From contig NZ_NQMR01000025.1 in NCBI RefSeq assembly GCF_002276045.1, forward strand, positions 20,016 to 84,015: DNA of 64,000 bases, written 5' to 3'. This DNA comes from Pseudoalteromonas sp. NBT06-2 (GTDB lineage Bacteria; Pseudomonadota; Gammaproteobacteria; Enterobacterales; Alteromonadaceae). A program made the position numbers and the translations under genes. The notes below the pieces were generated by a model that was not told the DNA's origin, ran no database searches, and saw only the letters and a program-made list of their open reading frames with translations. Below, piece after piece: positions 1 through 9,265 of this stretch (positions are counted from its first letter, which is position 1; each line of letters starts with the position of its first letter).

Positions 1-351
1 ATTGGCACTTATAACCAAGCTGTGAAAGTGGGAACAACAGTATATTTATCAGGTCAAATTCCGTTAGTACCTCAGAACATGGAGATCATTTCACAAGATT
101 TTACAGAGCAAGCACATCAAGTATTTAAAAACCTTGTTGCAGTATGTGAAGCTGCTGGCGGTGAATTACAAGATATGGTTAAAGTAAATATATTTCTAAC
201 TGACTTATCTAACTTTGCAATTGTAAATGATGTAATGAGCCAATACTTTAAAACACCCTATCCAGCTCGTGCTGCGGTACAAGTAAGTGCGCTACCAAAA
301 GCTGTACAAATTGAAATTGACGGTATTATGGAGATACCATCAACTAACTAA
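1..351 (+). CDS. ridA: RidA family enamine/imine deaminase (5' end outside window)
   Basis: RidA (YjgF/YER057c/UK114 family) is a small cytosolic enzyme that hydrolyses reactive 2-aminoacrylate and related enamines/imines released by PLP enzymes. The reading frame is open from base 1 (IGTYNQAV, matching the family's early IGPY region), so the gene begins upstream and the GTG at 22 is not its start. Family hallmarks visible are SGQIPL, the PARAAVQV segment carrying the substrate-binding Arg, and an IEIDGI end. About ten N-terminal residues are missing compared with the usual 127-130. ridA often lies close to spoT/trmH/recG in gammaproteobacteria, and trmH-recG do follow here after an asnA/asnC pair. 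Family assignment is secure; the exact start cannot be seen. Confidence 0.93.
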   Translation: MGTYNQAVKVGTTVYLSGQIPLVPQNMEIISQDFTEQAHQVFKNLVAVCEAAGGELQDMVKVNIFLTDLSNFAIVNDVMSQYFKTPYPARAAVQVSALPKAVQIEIDGIMEIPSTN

Positions 352-582
352 ATAATAATTAGTTAGTTGGTTAGTTTATAAAATGATGTAAAGCACGGCT
401 CACTTTGATTTTTTGCTACCTTAGGTATCGATAGTGAACCTAATTAATCGTGTTTTAAGATCATGAATTAGATTATCTTTGTGATATTTTTGACATGATT
501 ATACAATTATGTCAAAAGCCAAATAAACTTTTAAAGAGCTTGACATACGTTACCTCAATAAAGCTGCACTGAAAATTTATTG

Positions 583-1578
583 TTACAGAATTTCAGAAAC
601 CTCAGCTTTTAATTGCTCTGACCATACACCCACCTGTACTTGGCCTATATGCTGTTTTTGTAATAACAGCATAGCGAGTCTTGATTGACCTATGCCACCG
701 CCAATTGTTTGCGGCAACTTAGACTGTAATAACATTTTATGCCAATCTAACTCTAACCTCGCACTGTCACCTGTAATTTCAAGTTGTTTCTCTAACGCTT
801 CAGGGCTAACGCGAATACCCATAGATGAAATTTCAAATACATCTTGTAATACAGGGTTCCAAACTAAAATATCACCATTTAATCCTGCATATTTCTCACA
901 TGTCGCACTAGACCAGTCATCATAATCTGGAGCACGAACATCATGAATATCACCATCGGATAACTCACCGCCTATACCAATTAAAAATACCGCACCATAC
1001 TCTTTTACAACGGCTCTTTCACGATCTTTTGCTGATAAATCAGGGTATTGCTCAACTAACTCTTGTGAATGAATAAAAATGATAGATTCAGGTAAAAATG
1101 GCTTTAATTGATATAATTTATCCAGCTCAAATTCTGTTGCTTTTATTGCACTATAAAGTGTTGTTACTGTCGCTTTTAAATAATCTAATGAACGCTCACT
1201 TGATTCACAAATTACTTTTTCCCAATCCCACTGATCAACATATACAGAATGAATTGGACTAAGCTTTTCTTCATCTGGTCTAAGGGCTTTCATATGCGTA
1301 TAAATACCCTCTCCAATACTAAAAGCGTGCTCGCCTAATGTTTTTCGCTTCCATTTTGCCAACGAGTGCACAACTTCATACTCTTTTTCTGGTAATGATT
1401 TCACTTTAACTTCTACGGCTTTTTCATACCCACTTAAGTTATCCTGAATACCATCACCTACTTGAGCTAAAATTGGTGCTTGCACTTCAATTAGCCCTAG
1501 TTGTGATTCTAGTTGTGCTGAAAATAATTGCTTTACTTTGCTGATCTGTACTTGGCTTTTTATGTATTGGCTACTCAT
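583..1578 (-). CDS. asnA: Aspartate--ammonia ligase (ammonia-dependent asparagine synthetase A)
   Basis: AsnA makes asparagine from aspartate, ammonia and ATP through aspartyl-AMP; it is a cytosolic relative of class II aminoacyl-tRNA synthetases. The protein follows E. coli AsnA along its whole length: [48 protein letters not shown] and a C-terminal GGGIGQSR class II motif. I prefer the ATG at 1578 over the one at 1590, because GAG lies 7 bases before it and the 331-residue product fits the family (330 in E. coli); the upstream ATG has no well placed ribosome site. It is transcribed divergently from asnC, the classical arrangement in which AsnC activates asnA when asparagine is scarce. Confidence 0.96.
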   Translation of the reverse strand: MSSQYIKSQVQISKVKQLFSAQLESQLGLIEVQAPILAQVGDGIQDNLSGYEKAVEVKVKSLPEKEYEVVHSLAKWKRKTLGEHAFSIGEGIYTHMKALRPDEEKLSPIHSVYVDQWDWEKVICESSERSLDYLKATVTTLYSAIKATEFELDKLYQLKPFLPESIIFIHSQELVEQYPDLSAKDRERAVVKEYGAVFLIGIGGELSDGDIHDVRAPDYDDWSSATCEKYAGLNGDILVWNPVLQDVFEISSMGIRVSPEALEKQLEITGDSARLELDWHKMLLQSKLPQTIGGGIGQSRLAMLLLQKQHIGQVQVGVWSEQLKAEVSEIL

Positions 1579-1733
1579 GGTAATTCTCATTAAATTTACA
1601 TTTCTTACCTATTATCCTCACTTAAATCACAATAATATTCAACATACCTCATTAAAAATAGCTTTACATTGAATTTATTAACAATAAAATAGTTCTTAAG
1701 CTAAGAGATCAATAATAAGAGCGGTAAAATACA
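1579..1733. promoter_or_regulatory. asnA/asnC divergent promoter region
   Basis: This AT-rich spacer separates the divergent asnA and asnC starts and must hold both promoters. In E. coli AsnC binds this spacer, activates asnA and represses itself, with asparagine as the signal. I see AT-rich -10-like hexamers on both strands but no operator I would commit to. Confidence 0.45.
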
Positions 1734-2192
1734 ATGCAAAATTATGAGATCGATAATCTAGATAAAAACATTCTTAAGGCTTTAACTGAAAATGCGCGTA
1801 TCCCTTATGCTGAATTGGCTAAAAAATTAGCAGTCAGTGCGGGGACAATTCATGTCCGAGTAGAAAAAATGAAAATTGCAGGCATAATTAAAGGTACTAA
1901 AGTATCAATTAGTGCAAAAAACTTAGGTTATGATGTTTGTTGCTTTATCGGTATCAACTTAAAAAATGCTAAAGATTATCCTACAACAATAAAAAAACTC
2001 GAAGAATTTGAAGAGGTCGTTGAGGCTTATTACACAACCGGAAACTACAGTATTTTTATTAAGTTAATGACACGTTCAATTGATCATCTTCAAATGGTGT
2101 TGATCAATAAAATACAAACAATTGAAGAGATACAATCAACAGAAACCTTAATATCATTACAAAACCCAATTAATCGAGATGTTTTACCTTAG
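1734..2192 (+). CDS. asnC: Lrp/AsnC family transcriptional regulator AsnC
   Basis: AsnC is the asparagine-responsive feast/famine regulator that controls asnA. The 152-residue product has the family's length and order: an N-terminal winged helix-turn-helix (about residues 5-60, with YAELAKKLAVSAGTIHVRVEKM matching E. coli AsnC closely when read in pieces) and a C-terminal RAM/ACT-like ligand domain (GYDVCCFIGI, EAYYTTGNYSIFIK). It ends with the ETLISLQNPI segment typical of AsnC proper rather than Lrp. The neighbouring divergent asnA supports the specific name. No unusual features. Confidence 0.95.
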   Translation: MQNYEIDNLDKNILKALTENARIPYAELAKKLAVSAGTIHVRVEKMKIAGIIKGTKVSISAKNLGYDVCCFIGINLKNAKDYPTTIKKLEEFEEVVEAYYTTGNYSIFIKLMTRSIDHLQMVLINKIQTIEEIQSTETLISLQNPINRDVLP

Positions 2193-2249
2193 TAGGCAGA
2201 ACTCTCATGTTTAGGTATAATCTCAGCCGATTTTCAACTACGAGTATTA

Positions 2250-2954
2250 ATGAGTCGCAGCATGCCAAACAATCGCTATAAAAGAATCAAAAACGTTTTA
2301 GATAAAAGACAAACTGATTTAACTGTTTGTTTAGATGAAGTACATAAACATCATAATCTATCTGCGATTGTACGCACGGCAGATGCAGTTGGTATTCATA
2401 GAGTTCATGCTGTATGGCCAGAAAATCAAAAACGTGTAACAGGCAATACTTCAGGTGGTAGCAAAAACTGGGTTGAAACCCATATGCATATAACAGTAGA
2501 AGATGCCATTAAAGATATTCGTACTCGAACACCTGGTATTCAACTATTAGCCACAAATTTATCTGATACAGCCGTTGATTTTAGAGAAATTGATTATACA
2601 AAACCAACAGCTGTGATCGTTGGCCAAGAACAAACGGGGATATCAGATACTGCTTTAGCTTTAGCCGATCAACATATTGTGATCCCAATGGAAGGTATGG
2701 TGCAGTCTCTTAACGTATCTGTTGCGACCGCTTTAATCTTATTTGAAGCACAAAGACAAAGAAAAATTGCAAAGATGTATGATGACTCAGATTTATGCAA
2801 CAGTATTAAACATAAATTATTATTTGAAGGCTGTCATCCTGTCATAGCAAAACAATGTAAATTAAAGGACTTAGATTACCCAGCCATTGACGAGCAAGGC
2901 GAAATTATAGCGACTGAAGCTTTTTGGAATATACTAAGATACAAAGCAAGTTAA
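2250..2954 (+). CDS. trmH: tRNA (guanosine-18-2'-O)-methyltransferase
   Basis: TrmH (SpoU) methylates the 2'-OH of G18 in the tRNA D-loop using S-adenosylmethionine. It is a SPOUT-class knotted methyltransferase. Motif 1 (NLSAIVRTADAVG), motif 2 (VGQEQTGIS) and motif 3 (IPMEGMVQSLNVSVA) are all present, and the product is 234 residues against 229 in E. coli. The ATG at 2262 would align the N-terminus (MPNNRYKRI) best with E. coli; the ATG at 2250 has GAG six bases upstream, so both starts are possible. It precedes recG, as in many gammaproteobacteria where spoT-trmH-recG cluster, but a 186-base gap makes tight co-transcription uncertain. Confidence 0.95.
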   Translation: MSRSMPNNRYKRIKNVLDKRQTDLTVCLDEVHKHHNLSAIVRTADAVGIHRVHAVWPENQKRVTGNTSGGSKNWVETHMHITVEDAIKDIRTRTPGIQLLATNLSDTAVDFREIDYTKPTAVIVGQEQTGISDTALALADQHIVIPMEGMVQSLNVSVATALILFEAQRQRKIAKMYDDSDLCNSIKHKLLFEGCHPVIAKQCKLKDLDYPAIDEQGEIIATEAFWNILRYKAS

Positions 2955-3140
2955 ATTAGAGTTAATAATCTAGTGAACTTTTACCCTTAGGTTGAATTCA
3001 TAAGCCATATACCTCTCGCAGCTATCTTTGCCTTAACGCGGTTTAATATCTGATAACTATCCCTTAAACCGAGTTGTGGTTAACCTAAAATTCTGGCAAC
3101 ATTTCATATTATCACTTTGATGAATCTAATTGAGCAATAA

Positions 3141-5252
3141 ATGAGTCAACTTCCTAATTTAAGCCAATATCCTATTACAGAGCTTAAAGGCGTTGGCCCA
3201 AAAATGGCAGAACGTTTATATAAATTACATATTCATACTGTACAAGATATGTTATTTCATTTACCTATGCGTTATGAAGATAGAACAAAATGCGTGCCTA
3301 TCTACGAATTGCAAATTCATTCCCATGTCAGTATTCAAGCGACAATAGAAACAAGCCAAGTAACATTTGGCAAAAGGCGCATGTTTATTGTTAATGCTAA
3401 CGATGGCACCGGTAGCATCACTTTAAGATTCTTCAATTTTACAGCCGCACAAACAAAAAGCTTAATTCAAGGTAAAACGATTCGTTGTTTTGGTGAAGTT
3501 CGCCGTGGTCATAGTGGTTTTGAAATGGCGCATCCTGAATATAAACTAGTACGAACTCATGATGGCTATTCACAACAAGAAAATGAAGAAGAAACTCTTA
3601 CGCCTGTTTATCATACTACAGAAGGGCTAAAACAGCTCAGTATCCGTAACTTAAGCGATCAAGCTGTCGATTTATTACATAAATATAATATTGAAGAATT
3701 ATTACCCGTTGAGCATCAAACCAATGGTTTAAGTTTAAAACAAGCTTTGCTCTCATTACATCGCCCTTGCGCAGATACCAATCAAACTTTATTAGAGTTT
3801 GGTACGCATCCGGCACAGCAACGCTTGGTTATGGAAGAGCTATTAGCCCAAAATATCAGCCTGTTAAAATTAAGACAAAAAGGCCAAGATCATCAAGCGA
3901 TTAATTTACCACCAACAAATCAATTAGAAGCTCAGTTTTTATCGAGTCTGCCTTTCTCACCCACTCAAGCACAACAAAGAGTTGTATCTGAAATTAAAAA
4001 TGATTTAGCACAAAACTATCCTATGATGCGTTTGGTTCAAGGGGATGTTGGCTCAGGAAAAACTCTAGTGGCAGCACTCAGTGCGCTTTGTGCTATTTCT
4101 CAAGGATATCAAGTGGCATTAATGGCACCAACTGAGATATTAGCTGAACAACATGCCACTAACTTTAGAGATTGGTTTGAACAACTTGATATAAAAATTG
4201 CTTGGCTGGCAGGTAAAACTAAAGGAAAACTGAGAGAAACAACTTTAGAGTCAATTGCTTCAGGTTCAGCTCAAATGATCGTAGGTACACATGCTTTATT
4301 TCAAAATCAGGTTGTTTTTAATAATTTAGCATTAGTCATTATTGATGAACAACATCGATTTGGTGTACATCAAAGGTTAGAGTTAAGAGAAAAAGGGAAA
4401 TTTGAAATTGATGAAAATACTGTTTGCTATCCACATCAATTAGTTATGACTGCAACGCCTATTCCCAGAACATTAGCTATGACAGCTTATGCAGATTTAG
4501 AAACATCTATTATAGACGAACTACCACCAGGAAGAACGCCAATTACCACAGTTGCCTTACCTGACACTAGGCGAGATGAAATCATAGGTCGAGTAGAAAA
4601 GGCCTGTAAAGATCAAAATAGACAGGTTTACTGGGTTTGTACATTAATTGAAGAATCTGAAGTACTGCAATGCCAAGCAGCAGAAGATGCCGCCGTTTAT
4701 TTACAAACTTGCTTGCCAGATCTTAAAATCGCTTTGGTACATGGCAGAATGAAACCAGCTGAAAAGCAAGCTGTGATGGCACAATTTAAAAATGGCGAAT
4801 TTCAGGTTTTAGTCGCTACAACAGTAATTGAAGTCGGTGTTGATGTACCTAATGCTAGCCTTATTATTATTGAAAACCCTGAACGTCTGGGTTTAGCACA
4901 ATTACACCAGTTGCGTGGGCGTGTAGGTCGAGGCCATATTGCTTCGCACTGTGTATTGCTTTATCACAGCCCATTGTCTAAAACCGCACAAAAGCGATTA
5001 GGTGTATTAAGAGACAGCTCTGACGGTTTTGTTATCGCACAAAAAGATTTAGAAATTAGAGGGCCAGGTGAAGTACTTGGCACAAAACAAACTGGATTAG
5101 CTGAATTTAAAATTGCAGATTTAGTACGAGATGCTTATTTAGTAAAACAAGTTCGCCCCATCGCACTCAATATGTTGCATCAGTATCCAGAGCCTAGTAA
5201 TAAATTAATTAAGCGCTGGTTACCTGAAAGAGAACGATACGCACAAGCATAA
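3141..5252 (+). CDS. recG: ATP-dependent DNA helicase RecG
   Basis: RecG is a superfamily 2 double-strand DNA translocase that remodels stalled replication forks and branched recombination intermediates. The 703-residue protein has the N-terminal wedge/OB-fold (about 1-160; ITELKGVGPKMAERL near the start), a helicase core with Walker A (VQGDVGSGKT, about 300), a DEQH Walker B box, TATPIPRT (motif III), and motifs IV-VI ending in QLRGRVGRG. The C-terminal RecG-specific RDLEIRGPGEVLGT-type segment (here KDLEIRGPGEVLGTKQTG) is intact. Length matches E. coli (693). It faces thiI and shares a strong inverted-repeat terminator with it. Confidence 0.97.
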   Translation: MSQLPNLSQYPITELKGVGPKMAERLYKLHIHTVQDMLFHLPMRYEDRTKCVPIYELQIHSHVSIQATIETSQVTFGKRRMFIVNANDGTGSITLRFFNFTAAQTKSLIQGKTIRCFGEVRRGHSGFEMAHPEYKLVRTHDGYSQQENEEETLTPVYHTTEGLKQLSIRNLSDQAVDLLHKYNIEELLPVEHQTNGLSLKQALLSLHRPCADTNQTLLEFGTHPAQQRLVMEELLAQNISLLKLRQKGQDHQAINLPPTNQLEAQFLSSLPFSPTQAQQRVVSEIKNDLAQNYPMMRLVQGDVGSGKTLVAALSALCAISQGYQVALMAPTEILAEQHATNFRDWFEQLDIKIAWLAGKTKGKLRETTLESIASGSAQMIVGTHALFQNQVVFNNLALVIIDEQHRFGVHQRLELREKGKFEIDENTVCYPHQLVMTATPIPRTLAMTAYADLETSIIDELPPGRTPITTVALPDTRRDEIIGRVEKACKDQNRQVYWVCTLIEESEVLQCQAAEDAAVYLQTCLPDLKIALVHGRMKPAEKQAVMAQFKNGEFQVLVATTVIEVGVDVPNASLIIIENPERLGLAQLHQLRGRVGRGHIASHCVLLYHSPLSKTAQKRLGVLRDSSDGFVIAQKDLEIRGPGEVLGTKQTGLAEFKIADLVRDAYLVKQVRPIALNMLHQYPEPSNKLIKRWLPERERYAQA

Positions 5253-5280
5253 TATACCCAAACTAGTAATTCAGGCCCTA

Positions 5281-5314
5281 AAAACAGTTAAGGTCTATAA
5301 ACCTTAACTGTTTT
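5281..5314. terminator. Shared convergent terminator recG/thiI
   Basis: A perfect 14-bp inverted repeat (AAAACAGTTAAGGT at 5281-5294, its complement at 5301-5314, 6-base loop) gives a hairpin flanked by U-rich tails on both strands. It overlaps the last codons and stop of thiI, so the thiI 3' end doubles as terminator stem. It can serve recG on the plus strand as well. Confidence 0.85.
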
Positions 5315-6745
5315 ATAACCTTGCTCATGTAATATTAAAGCTTGTAACTGACTCATTACGCCTTTATCACAGTATAAGTAATATTCTATATCTTTTGGCA
5401 AGTCACTAAACTTAGTTGCTAAACGGAAGAAAGGTAAATGCACAACATCATGGCCTGCTACATCTAAAGGATTGTTGTCTTCTTCTTCAGAAGAGCGGAT
5501 GTCAATAATGACTGCATCTTGAGGTAAATCTGATACAGACTCTGCATCAGCCACTTCTTCTTGGGCTTCTTTAGCTATGTCACGTATATCCATCACACGT
5601 GCGTTTTCGATGACCGTATCTAAGATGTCAAAATCAAACTTTTCTTCTTCCGCTAAGATTTTGCCAATTTTAGCTTTAACTGTCGGTTTTTTAGAGATCA
5701 CACCACAATATTCAGGCATTACTTCAGCCATATCAGCAGTACCAATAGCACGGGCAATATCGATAATTTCTTGTTTATCATGCTGAATTAATGGGCGTAA
5801 AATTAAGGTATCAGTAACACGGTCAATTATGCTTAAATTTGTTAACGTTTGGCTTGAAACTTGCCCTAAACTTTCACCTGTTACAATAGCATCTATGCCC
5901 ATTTTTTCTGCAACAACAGAGCCGGCACGCATCATCATACGTTTTAAAATAACACCCATCTGGCTGTTTTCAACATTTTCTAAAATCTCAGCAACTACCG
6001 GATCAAAATCAATTGCAACAAATTTAACTTTATGTGTAGAGCTGAATTTATTCCATAGATAATAACTGGCTTGCTTAACACCAATCTCGTGCGCAGTGCC
6101 ACCTAAATTAAAAAATAAATAGTGTGTACGCGCGCCCTTACGTATCATTTGATAAGTCGCGACACCTGAATCAAAGCCACCAGAGACAAGTGATAACACA
6201 CTTTCCTGACTCGGAAGCGGGAAGCCTGCAACACCAAAGTGCGTTTCTTTTACGATGTAAGCTAAATCTTGTTTAATTTCTATTTTTACTGTTACTTCAG
6301 GTTTAGATAATTTAACACTTGCACCTTCAACGTTTTGATTTAAACCACCACCAACATAACGTTCTACTTCCCCGGAGCTAAAATCATGTTTGCCAACACG
6401 CTTACAACGAACGCAAAAAGTCTTACCAGCAATAACATCTCTATTTAATTCTAAGGCAGCCTGGTATATGTCATCTACCGTTTCAAAAGGCGTTTCAGCA
6501 ACTTCTATAAATTGCATTATGCCTGGTATATTTTTTAAGATATCAATTAAAGCTAAACGTGATTCATCATCGCTACTATCTGATACTAAAACTAAATTAT
6601 CCCAATTGTTGTGTACCTTTATTTTTTCATCGAAACGCTGACCAAGGATTCGGATATTATTTTCCAAAAGCTTTGTAAAACGCTTACGAACAGAACGACT
6701 TTTAATCGCTATTTCAGGGTGTAATTTGATGATAAATTTAATCAT
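5288..6745 (-). CDS. thiI: tRNA uracil-4-sulfurtransferase ThiI (with rhodanese domain)
   Basis: ThiI makes 4-thiouridine at tRNA position 8 and supplies sulfur for the thiamine thiazole ring. The order is ferredoxin-like/THUMP domain (about 1-165), a PP-loop adenylation domain with SGGFDSG near residue 190 and the YCGV cysteine, and a C-terminal rhodanese domain whose active cysteine sits in YLYCDKGVMSQ. Both catalytic cysteines are therefore present. The start at 6745 (MIKFIIKLHPEI) matches E. coli (MKFIIKLFPEI) and gives 485 residues; an upstream in-frame ATG at 6784 would add 13 residues with no counterpart. Its stop lies inside the shared terminator stem. Confidence 0.96.
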   Translation of the reverse strand: MIKFIIKLHPEIAIKSRSVRKRFTKLLENNIRILGQRFDEKIKVHNNWDNLVLVSDSSDDESRLALIDILKNIPGIMQFIEVAETPFETVDDIYQAALELNRDVIAGKTFCVRCKRVGKHDFSSGEVERYVGGGLNQNVEGASVKLSKPEVTVKIEIKQDLAYIVKETHFGVAGFPLPSQESVLSLVSGGFDSGVATYQMIRKGARTHYLFFNLGGTAHEIGVKQASYYLWNKFSSTHKVKFVAIDFDPVVAEILENVENSQMGVILKRMMMRAGSVVAEKMGIDAIVTGESLGQVSSQTLTNLSIIDRVTDTLILRPLIQHDKQEIIDIARAIGTADMAEVMPEYCGVISKKPTVKAKIGKILAEEEKFDFDILDTVIENARVMDIRDIAKEAQEEVADAESVSDLPQDAVIIDIRSSEEEDNNPLDVAGHDVVHLPFFRLATKFSDLPKDIEYYLYCDKGVMSQLQALILHEQGYKTVKVYRP

Positions 6746-6832
6746 TAGGATCTCAAAACATAACGAAAGTAACAGGCGCGGCATTATATCAAATAAACCT
6801 TCCCTTATAACAATTTTTTATGAAAGTTAACG

Positions 6833-6920
6833 TATACCTGTGCTACTTGGAAATGCAGGCTTCAGAGTTTCGGTAAGATACGAGTACAAAGCATGATTTG
6901 TAATTCTTGGTTATTCCCTG
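6833..6920 (+). repeat. Dispersed TATACC-repeat, copy 1 (truncated)
   Basis: It begins TATACCTGTGCTACTTGG and continues with AAATGCAGGCTTCAG, then TACAAAGCATGATTTGTAA and GGTTATTCCCTG. These blocks occur in the same order in the copy at 36144. The second half is missing: right after the GGTTATTCCCT block the sequence becomes the transposase relic. Confidence 0.65.
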
Positions 6921-7028
6921 ATTATGAATCATATCGCCTTTTTCTAAAGCGGTAACAACTTGTAATTTAAAGCCTAGTGAATAATCACGTTAGGTACGTT
7001 TAGTATGCATAGTGTTTGAGTTGTTCAT
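6918..7028 (-). pseudogene. Relic of an IS3-type OrfA transposase
   Basis: Read on the minus strand from the ATG at 7028, the translation is MNNSNTMHTKRT, a TAA stop, then RDYSLGFKLQVVTALEKGDM. The second part resembles the N-terminus of IS3-family OrfA proteins (RDYSLGFKLQVV...EKGDMTYKQ). After about 37 codons the similarity ends where the dispersed repeat begins, so both a nonsense change and a truncation are visible. Upstream, around 7033-7063, lies an imperfect inverted repeat (GTCCTAAATATGT / ACATTTCAGGAC) that could be the IS end. The family is judged from memory of similar proteins; the relic is too short for a firm IS name. Confidence 0.6.
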
Positions 7029-7080
7029 AATAAGTCCTAAATATGTAAACACATTTCAGGACAAGGCATATATAACAATT

Positions 7081-7110
7081 AAAAAAGGCTTCTGTTCAGA
7101 AGCCTTTTTA
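7081..7110 (-). terminator. Terminator downstream of pit
   Basis: AAAAAGGCTTCT, a 4-base loop, and AGAAGCCTTTTT form a perfect 12-bp hairpin with T-runs on both strands. It lies 53 bases beyond the pit stop and is best read as the end of the DUF47-pit transcript. Confidence 0.88.
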
Positions 7111-7162
7111 ATATTTTTAAAATACCATGAAGTGGTCTTAATAAAGCTGCGCAGCAGGTTTA

Positions 7163-8431
7163 TTATATGCCAAATGCAGTTCTTAAAATAAAAAATATAC
7201 CGATAGCTAAGAATGCACCGATTGGTAAAGTAATAACCCAAGAAATTACGATATTACGAATAACACCTAAGTTTAATGCACCAATACCACGGGCCATACC
7301 TACACCTAAAACAGCACCAACAAGCGTTTGTGTTGTAGAAATTGGCATACCAGTACCTGAAGCAATAACGACGGTAGATGCCGCAGCCAATTCCGCAGCA
7401 AAGCCACGACTAGGTGTTAAATGCGTAATACCTTCACCTATGGTTTTCATTACATTTTTACCAAGTGTTGCTAAGCCAATCACAATACCAATACCACCTA
7501 AAGGTAATATCCACCATACAAGCGCTGTTTTCTTAACAATTTCACCATTGTTTTCAACAATACCAACAACAGCAGCTAATGGACCGATTGCATTAGCAAC
7601 ATCATTTGAACCATGAGCAAATGCCATACATGCCGCAGTCAGTATCATTAATACACCAAATACTTTTTCAACATTGTTAAATTGCATTTCTTTATCAGCT
7701 TTAGGATCATATTTTAAACGCTGAATCACTACCTTACCTATAATTGCAACAAGCACTGCAATCGCAATAGATAATAAGTAACCTTCAGTTGCCCCCATAT
7801 TAATACCAATATGTTTTAAACCTTTTTTGATTGTCACTAAAGACATAACAAAACCAGCTAACCCCATGTATATAGGCACATAACGCTTTGCATTCTTTAA
7901 TGGCTCAGCTGTATCAAAGATTAATCTTTGCGAACTCATAAATATGAAATAAGCAATAATACCTGATAATACTGGTGTAACAATCCAACTTCCAACAATA
8001 CCGCCTACCTTGCTCCAAGTAACCGCATCAGTACCTACTGCAACTAAGGCAAAACCAATAATGGCACCAATAATTGAGTGAGTTGTTGATACAGGCCAAC
8101 CTAAAGCTGAAGCAATTAATAACCAAGCTCCCGCAGCAAATAACGCAGATATCATACCTAATACAAAAATATCAGGCGTTGCTGTGAAATATGAAGCATC
8201 AATAATACCTTTTCGTATCGTTGATGTAACTTCACCACCCGCTAAATATGCACCTGCAAATTCAAAGATCATAGCAATGATAATTGCTTGTTTAATTGTC
8301 AGTGCTTTAGAACCGACAGATGTACCCATCGCATTGGCAACATCATTTGCACCAATACCATAAGCCATAAAAAAACCAACTGCCGCAGCAATCAGCACCA
8401 ACATAGTGCCGTAGGATGCAATAAAATCCAT
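7163..8431 (-). CDS. Inorganic phosphate transporter, PiT family
   Basis: PiT proteins are inner-membrane symporters for low-affinity phosphate or metal-phosphate uptake. The 422-residue product is hydrophobic throughout with about ten to eleven membrane segments and the duplicated family signature: GANDVANAMGTSVGS near the N-terminus and GSNDVANAIGPLAA in the second half. AAGG seven bases before ATG 8431 supports the start. It follows, by 34 bases, a DUF47 PhoU-like gene, a pairing common for Pit systems (Pit accessory protein). Substrate within the family (phosphate alone or cation-driven) cannot be told from sequence. Confidence 0.92.
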   Translation of the reverse strand: MDFIASYGTMLVLIAAAVGFFMAYGIGANDVANAMGTSVGSKALTIKQAIIIAMIFEFAGAYLAGGEVTSTIRKGIIDASYFTATPDIFVLGMISALFAAGAWLLIASALGWPVSTTHSIIGAIIGFALVAVGTDAVTWSKVGGIVGSWIVTPVLSGIIAYFIFMSSQRLIFDTAEPLKNAKRYVPIYMGLAGFVMSLVTIKKGLKHIGINMGATEGYLLSIAIAVLVAIIGKVVIQRLKYDPKADKEMQFNNVEKVFGVLMILTAACMAFAHGSNDVANAIGPLAAVVGIVENNGEIVKKTALVWWILPLGGIGIVIGLATLGKNVMKTIGEGITHLTPSRGFAAELAAASTVVIASGTGMPISTTQTLVGAVLGVGMARGIGALNLGVIRNIVISWVITLPIGAFLAIGIFFILRTAFGI

Positions 8432-8465
8432 AGGAATACCTTTCGCTTTTAATTTTTATTAATAA

Positions 8466-9146
8466 CTAACGAGCTAACATTAACTCAAGACGAGCACCAA
8501 CTCGCTCAGCAATATCGGCTAAATCACCAACCCACTCAATGATCTTATATAAGAACATTGCATCAATCGGACTCATCTGGCCTTCAATTTCACGTAGTTG
8601 TCTGCGTAGCTTGATCTGCATCTCATCAGTATCTTGCTCAATGGCATCCAATTCCACTAACATCTTTTCCACTAAAACAACTTCACGACCTCTGAAGCCT
8701 GTTTCTAATAGTTCATCTAATTCATTGATTGCATTAGATGCTTGTTTAGTTGCATCTATACAACGAGATAAATAAATAAGGAAATCATCTTGGATCTCTC
8801 TTGGTATATCCATCTCACGGCCAATAATACGACCTGCAATATCTTTTGCTTTATTCGCTATTTTATCTTGCTGAGTGATCAATTCTAATAAATCGGTACG
8901 CTCAACAGGTAAAAATAACCCTCTTGGTAACTGAATTCTGATATCTCGTTTCATCACATCAGCTTGACGCTCTAGCGTTCTGATCTGTAAACGAACTTGC
9001 TCAGCTTGTTGCCATTCTTTTTTAAACACATGTTGAAAAAAATCCATTAATGTAGCACTTGCTTCGTGAACTTTTGTTATGTGTTCTTCTATTGGTTTGA
9101 TCGGAGACTTTGCAAAGACTCCAAAAAACGCATTTCCAGACATCAC
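8466..9146 (-). CDS. DUF47/TIGR00153 family PhoU-like Pit accessory protein
   Basis: This is a cytosolic all-alpha protein of 226 residues, related to PhoU and normally encoded beside a pit gene, where it is thought to modulate the transporter. Typical features are the N-terminal FGVFAKSPIKPIEEHI, a long helical array with regularly spaced acidic residues, and the RLELMLAR end. The label start is GTG at 9146 with ATG directly after at 9143; AAGGG suits the ATG. It lies directly before pit on the same strand and is almost certainly co-transcribed with it; a 119-base gap separates it from phoU upstream. Confidence 0.88.
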   Translation of the reverse strand: MMSGNAFFGVFAKSPIKPIEEHITKVHEASATLMDFFQHVFKKEWQQAEQVRLQIRTLERQADVMKRDIRIQLPRGLFLPVERTDLLELITQQDKIANKAKDIAGRIIGREMDIPREIQDDFLIYLSRCIDATKQASNAINELDELLETGFRGREVVLVEKMLVELDAIEQDTDEMQIKLRRQLREIEGQMSPIDAMFLYKIIEWVGDLADIAERVGARLELMLAR

Positions 9147-9265
9147 TTACCCTTCATTTCTTATTTGCAGCGCGGATTTTACAGTATAAATGTCGATTGT
9201 GAATCGATTTTTATCATCTTAAATCCATTAAATTTCAATTTGATCAATATTGTAATTAAAGTCGA

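Larger units (their letters stand above)
6746..7162. other. Intergenic region thiI-pit with repeat and IS relic
   Basis: This 417-base spacer contains, in order, a truncated copy of the dispersed TATACC repeat (6833-6920), a relic of an IS transposase gene on the minus strand (6918-7028) with its probable terminal inverted repeat (about 7033-7063), and the pit terminator (7081-7110). No intact gene is seen. Confidence 0.7.

Noticed and set aside
1..351. A RidA gene starting at GTG 22
   Set aside because: The frame is open to base 1 and encodes the conserved IGTYNQ segment before this GTG, so the gene is cut by the window edge.
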